Assembly (NCBI GenBank): GCA_027574665.1
Contig: CM050668.1
Span: 7,402,001-7,466,000, forward strand
Source of the DNA: Rhynochetos jubatus
Taxonomy: Eukaryota > Chordata > Aves > Eurypygiformes > Rhynochetidae
Length of the DNA: 64,000 nt
Reading direction: 5' to 3'
Shown here: piece after piece, positions 11,101 through 19,586 of the stretch
Position numbering within the stretch: position 1 is the first letter of the stretch
How the letters are laid out: every line of letters starts with the position of its first letter
The notes under the pieces: generated by a model
The model's input: the letters and a program-made list of their open reading frames with translations, nothing else
Databases searched by the model: none
What the model was told of the DNA's origin: nothing
Position numbers and translations under genes: made by a program

Positions 11101-14100
11101 TTGGGTAAATAAGGAGTTGCTGGTGGAACACGGGGTTGCTGGGAACGAAGCTTGTGTTGCGATGAACTCCGAGAGTTTCCTTTCTCCATGTGGCAGCTGT
11201 TGCTCCCGGATGGAGTCACCGTAGAGGTGGTTGTGGCGCACCAAGTCGACGCGGGACACATGTTTCTGCATCAGCACACCCACCCCACTTTCCATGTCCT
11301 GCGTAGCCTGGACCAGCAGATGTATGCCTGCTATTCTCATCCCGCGGTTCCGACCCTGCCGACTCCAGTAGAAGGCAAGTAACCTGGTTGCTCACAAATT
11401 GTTCCGCTGAGGAACTTCTAGGGTCACGCGAAAGCACGATGCCCCTGAGTTAGGCTTGGGAAGTTTCCCCGTAGATGGGAATGTGATAGTTCGCTTGTCA
11501 TTTCATCTCTCTTTAAGCTGACGCCAGAGTACAGACGTTGCTCTCCTCTTCCTTACCTCACACGTCCCTGGAGTACCTCCCCAGCCACCTAGTTCCATGT
11601 TGAAGTTCAGGATAAAATAGTCTGTCTCAGGTTATTTCTCATCAACTTGGCATCTGGTGTGCTTTTGCTGACAGTGTGGAGCTACTCCCAAATCTTCATA
11701 GTGTCACTCTCAGCACACGGTGTAAAGCGGCGGGTACACCCCGTGGAAAGGGGTTATTAGTGCTGAGCTTCCTTTTTGGAAGCAGATACCTCGCTGTTAA
11801 TGACCCGAGGCTGGAAGGGAGCTGGATACTTGGGTAGAGCAGGACGGTAGTGACTGACAGACTGGAGAGTAAACTCCCCTCTCTGTGTCCCAGCTGCAGG
11901 CTTGGTGTGGTGGGGGTGTGGGTGGTGTTGAAAGGAGATGGGAGCAGCATAGGAAATGCTGTTGATTCTCCGCAGATGGCTGGGCAGCGGTAGTGATGTC
12001 TGAAGTTCTGATTCCTGGAAACCCACTCACGCCGAGCCTTTCTTCTCTGCACTCCTGTGTTTTGCAGTCGGTATTATCTGCGCAGCTCCAGGCCTGGATG
12101 GGGCATGGTTACGGGCTCAAGTCATTAGCTACTTTGAAGAGACGGATGAAGTGGAGCTCAGATACGTGGACTACGGAGGATACGACAAAGTGAAGATTGA
12201 CACGCTCAGACAAATCAGGTCTTTAGCTGCTCTTCCGTGGCCTGAGGCCGTGTCTGGTTTGAACCTTCATCGGAGGCATCCGTATCGTTTGAATTGCTCA
12301 TAGGTTTTTCCACAGCTGAAGCGGGAAGTGGCAGAAAGGTTTGTCTGGGCAGCGGGCGTGGGTTCCTTGGGAGCGGAGCACAGTAAGCTCTTGCGAGGCT
12401 TTTTGAAGGGGAGTGGAGAGGAAATTGCAGCTTCTGCCACTTCAGCGTGGAAGCTGAGCAAAAGGATGCCGACAGGAGGCCCCGAAGTGTAGTTCATTGA
12501 TGAGCTAGGAATAAGATTCGCATTCCCTACGCCCCAGCCCCGTTGGCTGGGAGAGCTGTATTGGATGAGGGGTTTCTTCCACGAGCCCATTAAATAGGCG
12601 ATTGTGCCCCAGAGGTGGGGGGAAAAAAGCAGTACAGCCACCCTTATGGGGGTGGGTTTTACGGGGAGCCCGGTCCAACCTGACACGCGAATCAGACAAT
12701 TCACTGCTGTTGCTTACACTGTCATCAGTTTTAAACTGAATTCCTGCTAGAGCAACTGATGAATCAACGTCATCTTCAAGAATACAGGAGTAACTGAAAG
12801 CCAGGTTCTTAATCTGATTGATTCTCTTTTCTTTAAGGTCTGATTTTTTATCACTACCTTTCCAAGGAGCGGAAGTTTTACTAGACAACGTGGTGCCACT
12901 TCCAGGTAATGGGGCTTTCGAGGTGTGCTGTTGGCACTCCTCTGGCAGGTTGCAGAGCATGCCAGCTGTGTATAAGCAATGATTCTGTCTAAACCTTCCC
13001 CCTCCTTTTGCAAGTGCAGCCTCTGGTGGGACTAGAGCAAGAATTAGAAAGAACTGTATGTGATTCTTTAACATGTGCTGGCGTGGCATAACCGCTCAGA
13101 CTGCAGGGGAAAGAGCGGAAATGTCTAGATTTTCTCGCACGGAGGAGAGAATGAATTATTCTCCTAGGCACAAGTTGGCAGGACTGGCAGGTTATAGATG
13201 AAGTAGCTGTCCCTACTCTGCCACCTTCCGTGCTCTTTCTGCCACCCAGAGTAAATGCAAACCTAGTTTTTGGTCTCCTACACAATTACCTGGCGCTTTC
13301 CAAGTGATGTGTGTAGTGCTGTGTTCAAAACGCTGCCCTCCAAGCACTGGAAGAATGTCGGTCACTGCCTAGAAGTGCTTTCTGGTTTGCTTTTTTCTTT
13401 CTAGTGGCGCTGGAGATGTGTGCTGTACTGGTGTCAAAAGCTGCCCTTCTGGGGGCGGCAGGGAGGGGTGGCTGTAGGAGCCAGGGGTCAGGCCAGGTTT
13501 CCCCACAGGGCTTTGGGGCTGGCAGGACTCGGGGCACAGGCCCTGCCAAGGCTGTAGATGTAGGGCGAGGTTTAAGCTGCTTCTAAGCAGAAGTTGGTGT
13601 TTTGCACGTTCCCCGAGATGATCGACCTCCTTCGGTATTTCTGGGGTTGTAAGGAGTCCCCTTGCTGCTGCAGGTGGCCCTCGGGGTGGGGAGCACAAAG
13701 GAGAAACTTTATTTTGCAGCAATTTGGTAGGAAATAAGCAACTGTCCTCCAAAATGAAGACACTTCTGTCCGGTCTAGGGGGCAGGTTGTACCCGTACTG
13801 CCTGGGACGCAGGGGGTTCCGGCTGCGTCGCAGGCGTGGAGTTAGCAGCAGGACCCGTGTAAGCTGTGCAGGCTGAGACATGAGCTGCCAGTGCTGGCAG
13901 AGGGCATGTGCCACCGCTCAGGTGCCAGCCAGCCTGCGGTACAAATGCTTTTGAGTCCCTGTTTACGCTATTGCACTCCGCGCGGGGTCGGTAAAGTCCT
14001 GAGGTCCCCGAGCTTAGTTTATTAAGGATCAAAATACTAATGGCGGCTCAACGGAGCTGCACAAGTACACTTTTCTGTCTTTCAAGCCTCCTAATTCATC

Positions 14101-15517
14101 AGCCACGTATGTTCACGGTAACTTAGCTAGTGGCTTTGGAAAGCACTTCCCCCTTTCCCTTCAGCAGCCCAGTGGGCACAATACCTGTGTGACCTCCAGC
14201 TTAACAGACGGGTTTCGGCAGCTGCCTACAGCAACAGTAGGTGAGGATTCTCTGGCCTAAGTTCCGTAGGAGGTCAGACAAGATGAGCTTGGTAGTCCCT
14301 GCTGGCTTTTAGAGCCTGAGCATCTCTCATTTGGTTTCTCCTGCTCTTTCCTTTCCACAGGCGAGGATCACTTTTCCTCTGAAGCCGACGCCGCTGTTGC
14401 CGAGATGAGCAGAGGCGCAGTCCTAGCGGCACAGGTACGTGAGGGCTGTCTGGAACAGCCGATTCGACTGCTGCTGTTATCCTCTCTGCCCCTAGCACGC
14501 TCTGTATGTTGCAGTCAGAACCAAAGCCGGAGCCTGTAGGCCTGGCTGCCGGGCAGGGTTCTTGCGGAGAAATGTTGGTGCTGAGACCTTCCTTGTGCAG
14601 CGTCAGCACCGCTCGGGGCTGTGTGGCTGGGAAGGGCCGAGCAGTCCCTCTTGTTGCTGATGCGGGCAGGGAGGAAGGGCACCGGAACGGCTTTGCAGAG
14701 CACAAAGTGGCCTCTTGTCCAGTGGACCACGTATTCACCTGGGTGTGCGCTGCTTTGCCAGTCTCAGCTGTCTTTGCAACACCGGTGCCAGGGGTCTGGC
14801 CTCTGGCTGGCCAGAGGGAGAAGCGAGGCTTCTGGCAGTGTCCCAGAGGCTTCTGCGTGCAGTGCCTGACCTCGGGGAAGAGGCGCTGACCTCTCGTGCC
14901 GTGCTTCTAATGCTGGCTGTAGCTCTCCATGTCAGTCAGCTGGGACAAGCGGGAAACTGATGGTGGTTGAGCCGCTCAATCTCAGTTTGCTTTGGTTTCC
15001 TGCAGCGCTCAAACGCATCACGAATCTTGCAAGGGTATGGATTTGAGTGGCTAGAGCAAACCTGCCAGCAGGGTGTCCCGCTGCCTGGTGGCAGGAGCCA
15101 CGTTTCCTCTTGCCTACACCGAAGTATTGACTCCGATAGGCAGTGCGTGATGCTCGCCTTGCATCCTCCGTGGCTCAGACCCGAATGGCTGCATGTTGAT
15201 GTTTTTCTGTGTTTGCAGGTCACAAATTACGACGGTGCGACAGGTCTGCCGCTGATACAGCTGTGGAACTTGATGGGAGACGAGGTGCGCATGTTGCCAT
15301 GTGTATTTTTTCAACACTTCACAAAGTGAACTGTTCGTGCTAATCACTGTTAGCGTTCGTGGTTACGCAGACTTTCTGTTGTTGGTCAGGAACTTGCTGA
15401 TGTTACTTGCCGGAGGTTTGTTCACCTTTCTACTGTTTTCTTTCCACCTCTCTTTAGGTGGTGTCTATAAACCGAACTCTGGTGGAACGAGGATTTGCTC
15501 AGTGGCTCGACTACTAG
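3547..15517 (+). CDS. AKAP1: AKAP1, A-kinase anchoring protein 1, copy 1 (873 aa, 10 coding exons)
   Basis: Scaffold that tethers protein kinase A to the mitochondrial outer membrane and, in known orthologues, also binds RNA. The join is 3547-5179, 7116-7249, 8253-8379, 8940-9070, 11197-11374, 12068-12218, 12838-12905, 14361-14434, 15219-15284, 15458-15517; all phases agree and give 2,622 nt. Residues 1-31 are a hydrophobic segment followed by RKKR (outer-membrane anchor). Residues 304-327 form an amphipathic helix that fits the PKA regulatory-subunit site. Residues 579-650 are the KH domain with GKQG at 597-600. Residues 676-800 hold the Tudor region with VDYGGY at 768-773. Human AKAP1 is about 903 aa, so the length is near complete. 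The start has A at -3 and G at +4. Residues unique to this copy are C26, M361 and T554. Identity is firm; whether this copy is expressed is unknown. Confidence 0.95.
5673..6708 (+). other. Type-A-specific intron 2 segment, copy 1 (1,036 bp)
   Basis: Present in copies 1 and 3, absent from copies 2 and 4. It has no flanking direct repeats, terminal repeats or poly-A tail to suggest a transposon, and no recognisable gene. It is best read as ancestral intron sequence deleted in the B lineage. Confidence 0.85.
7116..7249 (+). CDS. AKAP1: AKAP1 copy 1, exon 3 (residues 545-589)
   Basis: Flanked by TTGTAG and GTAAGC; 134 bp, phase 1 to 0. It ends with the motif [11 protein letters not shown], the conserved first strand of the AKAP1 KH domain. 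Residue 554 is T here and M in the other three copies; residue 568 is S in type A and N in type B. Confidence 0.93.
8253..8379 (+). CDS. AKAP1: AKAP1 copy 1, exon 4 (KH core, residues 590-632)
   Basis: Flanked by CTAAAG and GTAAGT; 127 bp. It encodes the KH core with the nucleic-acid-binding loop GKQG (597-600), followed by [12 protein letters not shown] and ending CHIEG. In the B copies (23266-23392 and 54366-54492) the loop reads GKRG. Confidence 0.95.
8940..9070 (+). CDS. AKAP1: AKAP1 copy 1, exon 5 (end of KH domain, residues 632-675)
   Basis: Flanked by CTTCCAG and GTAAGT; 131 bp, phase 1 to 0. It encodes the C-terminal KH helix ([14 protein letters not shown]) and the start of a Pro/Leu-rich linker ending MTAW. 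I see no difference between the four copies. Confidence 0.93.
9786..10569 (-). mobile_element. Solo LTR of an avian endogenous retrovirus, intron 5, copy 1
   Basis: On the minus strand it begins TGTGCTGGTTTTAG and ends TTAAACCACAACA, giving TG...CA ends over 784 bp. Internal landmarks match an LTR type I know from neoavian genomes: GAGTTAACTCTTC, GGTCAGCTGTCTGAACTGTG (plus-strand reading), GCAATTGCTCACCACCCGCC (plus) and an AT-rich triplet run. No internal retroviral genes are adjacent, so it is a solo LTR, well diverged. I see no clear target-site duplication. Family name not assigned. Confidence 0.7.
11197..11374 (+). CDS. AKAP1: AKAP1 copy 1, exon 6 (residues 676-735)
   Basis: The acceptor is GTGGCAG; 178 bp. 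It encodes [11 protein letters not shown] and the extended-Tudor segment [19 protein letters not shown]. The frame fixes the splice after GAAG, so the donor is GCAAGT, a GC-AG intron. The same donor is present in all four copies. Confidence 0.93.
12068..12218 (+). CDS. AKAP1: AKAP1 copy 1, exon 7 (Tudor core, residues 735-785)
   Basis: The acceptor is TTTTGCAG; 151 bp. It encodes the Tudor core: [16 protein letters not shown], then [10 protein letters not shown] with aromatic-cage type residues (W748, Y767, Y770), ending LRQIR. The donor inferred from frame is GTCTTT after ATCAG, a poor match to consensus at +3 to +6. Failure to splice would add about 28 residues and then a stop near 12301. 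Confidence 0.9.
12838..12905 (+). CDS. AKAP1: AKAP1 copy 1, exon 8 (residues 785-808)
   Basis: Short 68-bp exon between CTTTAAG and GTAATG, read in phase 2 from exon 7. It encodes [20 protein letters not shown], which matches the conserved AKAP1 segment after the Tudor core and confirms the unusual exon 7 donor by phase. Confidence 0.93.
14265..14310 (+). repeat. Possible CR1 LINE 3'-end fragment, intron 8, copy 1
   Basis: AGGAGGTCAGACAAGATGAG, a short gap, then GTCCCTGCTGGCTTTT resembles the conserved 3' end of CR1 elements, the main sauropsid LINE. Only about 45 bp are recognisable. Counterparts lie at 29256-29301, 45365-45410 and 60356-60401. Confidence 0.4.
14361..14434 (+). CDS. AKAP1: AKAP1 copy 1, exon 9 (residues 808-832)
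   Basis: A 74-bp exon between CTTTCCACAG and GTACGT. It encodes [20 protein letters not shown], matching the conserved AKAP1 block FSxEADAAxxEM. Identical in the four copies as read. Confidence 0.93.
15219..15284 (+). CDS. AKAP1: AKAP1 copy 1, exon 10 (residues 833-854)
   Basis: A 66-bp phase-0 exon between GTTTGCAG and GTGCGC. It encodes [20 protein letters not shown] plus DE, a conserved AKAP1 C-terminal block. Confidence 0.93.
15458..15517 (+). CDS. AKAP1: AKAP1 copy 1, exon 11 (last coding exon, residues 855-873)
   Basis: The acceptor is CTCTTTAG. It encodes [19 protein letters not shown] followed by TAG at 15515-15517. From memory of human AKAP1, which runs a few residues further after the AQW motif, the extreme C-terminus is slightly shorter here. 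Confidence 0.92.
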   Translation: MVSINRTLVERGFAQWLDY

Positions 15518-15631
15518 CAGTGTGCCAGATGCCTCGACAGCTCTCTCAGCGGAGAAAAACAAAATCTTATTTTGCGCTATTACAATTTGGTTTGGCAACC
15601 TGTTTACACCTGAATGTAAGTTTTGTGGTCC

Positions 15632-15637
15632 ATTAAA
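15632..15637 (+). terminator. Poly(A) signal ATTAAA, AKAP1 copy 1
   Basis: ATTAAA 115 bp after the stop codon, followed by a GT-rich stretch (TGTGTTGCTG). It implies a short 3' UTR ending near 15655. The remaining stretch to the next CpG island (about 15660-15868) holds no feature I recognise. Confidence 0.6.
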
Positions 15638-15867
15638 ATCTGTGTTGCTGAACTGTTACCATTTCACTAGAAACACATAGCTCGTCTCAGTGAAAGGCAG
15701 GGTGTTAAAAGCCATAATGACAGATACCGTAGCTTTAAAGCAAAAAAACCTCCTCCCTGGCCTCTACTCAAATGGAATGCAAAAACCCTTAAACCCTGGG
15801 GCTTGCTGGAAGGTAGCAAGTGTCCCTGAAAGGGGAACTGTGGTTGCGTTTTGGTTCAAGATGTAGA

Positions 15868-16650
15868 ATGCCCCATGACCACCGCCGGAGCGGGAAAGCC
15901 CCTACGACAGCAGCTCCCGGGCTGGCTGAGGCCCGGCCAGGCTGAGGCCCGGCCTGACGCCGCCGAGGCGCTGGGCCGCTCCCTGCCGAGGACGAGGGGC
16001 CGCGCAGCGGCCCGCCCCGCCGCCGCCACCAGGGCTGGCCGGGCCTCAGCGGCAGCGCGGAGCGGGGACTCCTTTGGGATGACTCCCCGCGTACCGAGGA
16101 AGGGAGGGCGGGAGGAGGCGGCCGCGGGTGAGGCGCAGCAGTGTGCAGGGTGTCTGTGGGGGTGCGCGGCGGCGGGGGGGCGGGGAAGACGGGCGGCGGG
16201 GGGGACCGGGACGCGCTCCCGCTCCGGGCACCGGCGGTGGCGGACCGGACCGTCCGTAAGTAAGTACTGCCGCGTGCTATCGGCCCACCCTGTCGGGTCT
16301 CGCACTGCCCGGGCGTGCCGCTGCGCCCAAGGTCAGCGCCACCGTGCCCGGCCCCCGTGCCCGGCCCCCGGCCCGGCTGTCAGGCCCGGCCCGCGCTGCC
16401 GGTGGGGAGCACGGTGGAGGGAGCGGGGCTGCCCGCGGGCACGGCGGTGGCTCCGCCGACGTCGCCGCTGGGGCTCGATTGCAGCAGGCCGGGCTGTGCC
16501 GGTGCCCGCCGGGGAGCGGAGCTGCAGCGCCCGTGTGGCCCCGGGGCTGGGGAGGCCCTACAGCGGGTACCGGGCGGGGTGTCTTAGGGGAGGCTGCAGG
16601 TAAAGGCTGCACGGGTCCCTCAGCCTGGCTGAGGGCTCTGAAGGCTCTCT
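15868..16650 (+). promoter_or_regulatory. AKAP1: CpG-island promoter and exon 1, copy 2
   Basis: GC-rich, TATA-less promoter starting about 230 bp after the poly(A) signal of copy 1. It contains GCGGGAAA (15890-15897), which fits an E2F site, and GGGGCGGGG (16177-16185), which fits Sp1. Exon 1 ends at 16255. This is the short 5'-UTR form, with the B-type duplication of GTGCCCGGCCCCC near 16345-16370 in early intron 1. Confidence 0.8.
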
Positions 16651-19586
16651 GAGGCCTCAGCTAAAGATGGGGCTTTTGTGTGTCCATGTGCACGTTACTG
16701 CTTGTTTCCCAGCCAGGCGGGGGCAAAGTCAATTAGCACAGTCAGGAGAGAAGCAGCTGTGCTGGCCAGAGGAATGCTGGGAGCTGGAATCAAACGTGAT
16801 TCATTCCCGCTGCCAACTGTGCTGCAGCTACTTAGCAATGAAAGCGAGAGGTGACCCAGGTGTTGCAGGCTGGGCAGTAACGAGGAAGGTGCCTGGTGTT
16901 GTCCCTTGTGCTCTGGTATGGCAAGGCTTGCTGTGTTACGGAAACAGCCGCTCAAAACTGTGCTTAGCAAACTCTGTACGTCGCGGTGACTGCTGTTTGC
17001 TTGTAAGCCAGCAGGGAATATCGTCAGGAGCCAGGGAATTGAATTCTCTTGCTACTGAGGAAGTAATGCAGCCTTGCTTTCCTGGAAGAACCCGTGTTGT
17101 TTGACTTTCTTAGTTTTGTTTCTTTCTTTGCCCCTTCCTCCCCCTCCTTGAAGCAAGGCAGACCCAAGGTCCTCGCGCTGCAGGACTGGGCAACTTGATC
17201 TGTGTCTGGCCACGTTCTTTGTCACAGTCCAGGAAGTTACAGCGTGAAGCAAGGAGACAGGACGGACAGGCCTCTGGGTAGGGGCATCTTTGTCCCGAGT
17301 TACCTGCAGTAGTAGGAAACGACAAGAGCAGCTGCCCTTGAGCACAGTCCATCTGCTGTGGCTGGGTAAGGGGCTGCAGCATGGCAGTAGTTCTGGCTGT
17401 CTGTGTTTCCAGGGTGAGGTGGTGCCTTGGTCAGGCTGGCAGTTGTGCTGGTCCCTGCTGAGTGTTATCAGGGCCTCTGTGGACTTTGTCTCAGGTGAAA
17501 GGAAAGGGCTCGTTGCTGGGGAAAGTAGTAGCAGGAGACAGTAACTGTACTTTTCTGCTGTTTGCTGGAGACAGTAACTGTACGTTTCTGCTGTTTGCTT
17601 TGTGCCTGCGAATGATCTACTGAGCTCCAGCCCCGCACATGTGTGCAGAATAGCCGAGGAAGAGCACGGGGCGTGCTGGAGTGCCGCACAACTGCTCGTG
17701 AGGGAAGCATGGCCTTTTCTTGGTAGCATGGACCAGGGCTGTTGAGCCTGAGCTGAGCTTTCTCCTCTTATGGGGAGGGTCACACTGCCACGCAACCTCC
17801 TCGGTCCTTAACGAGCTTCTTGTGCAAAAGGCGAACACTCTGCAGGCAGCCACTGAGCTACTGCACCCGTCACCTGGTAATGTGAATGTACCTGTGGTTC
17901 TGGGAAAGGGTGGTACAGCTTTACTACATGTATTGTGATGTCACAGTTTAGTTCGTGATGAGGTCGTTCCCTTGCATGTACTACCCAGTGCACTGGAGGA
18001 AACATCCCATTTGAGGTACTAGTACTGAACATCATCAGCTGCCTAGAAAGCCTTGGCTTTAACATAGGCATTCCACAAGGGCTGAAATGGGACAACAGGA
18101 ATTCCCCTTGCCATGCAGGGTGTGAGATGCAGGTACTCACAGTTCAGATCCACCCCGGTAAGTTCCTGCAGATTCTCTTGGGAGTTAACTGTGACAGGAG
18201 TTGGGGGGCTGCAGCCAAGGCTGTTCAGAGCCAGCAGCAGTTGCTTGCTGCACTGAGACTCTTGTGTTCATTTTGAAAACATTGCAGCTGGACTGCAGGG
18301 GTATTTGAGAGCAAGTACGCTTTTGCAGTAGTAGAGTTATCTGAAGAGCACAGTGCTTTAAAAGCAACACACCCCACTTATGTACGGCTCTCACCTTCCG
18401 TGTGCACTTAACCAATGTGGAAAAGTTATTTAAGGCATTTTGCTTTAATTTCTGCTCAGTGAAAATGTAAACAGTAAGAGCTTTGCAGGAAGGCTGTTTT
18501 GGGGATATGGGTAACTGTTTAGCTTTGTGTCCCGGCTGTAGGCTTTTCGTAAGGAGGGGGAAAAGCACGTCAGCCCTGCCTCGTACAACTCAGGGGAAGC
18601 TTGTAAATGGGATGTGAGTCTTGGTGTCCAGTCAGGGAAGGGTTCGCACACTTCCCAGAGCAAAAAAAGACAGCTTTCAACTCTTGAAAGTCAGAGGAGT
18701 AGTAGCCATCAACATTGTAAATCCAGATGTAGAACAAACTTTGGAGTCTAAGTTCCTAAGTAGCAGTGTCTCTCTCCAGGCTGCTTTTGTTAGATACTGC
18801 TATTCTAAGGGTGTTACAGCATATTTGCTCCCTTCACTACTGTGAAATCTTGGAGAGGATCTTCTGGTTACTGGGGGACACTTGCTTCATCCATCAGGCT
18901 ATAGGTACTCTTTGTTTAGGAGTTCCTAGGCTGTGGGTGTGAAAGTAAATGGAGAAGCTGCGTGTTGCTGGGTATCTCCTACCTCACCGCAGACCTCAGT
19001 CGTGTGCCTGCACGCCAGCCTCTTGCAGTGCTGTGAGGACTTTGCAAAGCACTTTTACCTTCAGCGGGCTGTTTGTGGTTTAGGGGAGTGTGTGTTGTCA
19101 ACCTGTGAAACGCTGGGGGCTGTGATGCTGTGTTTCACGCAGAGAGCTGGGGAGACCTGCAGCGTATCAAGCCCCTGTCTCCACACGCTTGTGGTAGAGG
19201 TGTGTTGTGAACCCAGCCTGGTGCTGGAGAACCACGCGGTGCTGGATGCCGTCCTTGTGGGTAGTACTGAGCTGCAAAGGCGAGACAGGAGGGAGAAGGT
19301 GAAACTGTTTTAAGTGTGAAAGTGAGGTGAAGTTGAGGAGTAGCATGGTGGGAAATGTCCAGATATCCCTAGTCAGAGGTCAGGCTAAGTCACAGGTAAG
19401 GTTCTGTGCTCTGCTGGTAGAGCAGACACGTGAATTTAGAGAGTCTGGAAAACAAGCCTGTTCATGCTAATAGAAATAACTTGAGGCATTTATGAAACTT
19501 TAGCCTTCCTGTTACCTTCCCTGTGACTATTTTAATGTTGTTTCTGTTTCTCCTTCTAGATAATAACTTAGCTGAGGCTCTGTAAA

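Larger units (their letters stand above)
1..15850 (+). repeat. Tandem unit copy 1 (type A, 5' end missing)
   Basis: First visible unit of the array. Base 1 aligns with 16026, 31017, 47126 and 62117 inside the CpG island, so roughly the first 175 bp of the unit lie outside the window. It is type A in body: it keeps the 1,036-bp intron-2 segment (5673-6708) and the 21 bp in the LTR (about 9818-9838). From about 2577 onward it aligns with copy 3 at a constant offset of 31,100. Upstream of that it lacks the 82-bp 5'-UTR segment present in copies 3 and 5. Confidence 0.95.

Noticed and set aside
10741..11340. 199-codon minus-strand open frame overlapping exon 6
   Set aside because: Its conserved part is the antisense of AKAP1 exon 6. 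The protein has no family features.
12219..12301. Pseudogenisation of AKAP1 by loss of the exon 7 donor
   Set aside because: GT is retained, exon 8 joins in the correct phase, and the site is identical in all copies whose other exons are intact. Kept only as a finding to check.
15851..16603. 250-codon frame across the CpG island
   Set aside because: Long frames are expected in GC-rich DNA. It crosses the exon 1 donor, and the 82-bp segment breaks it in copies 3 and 5.
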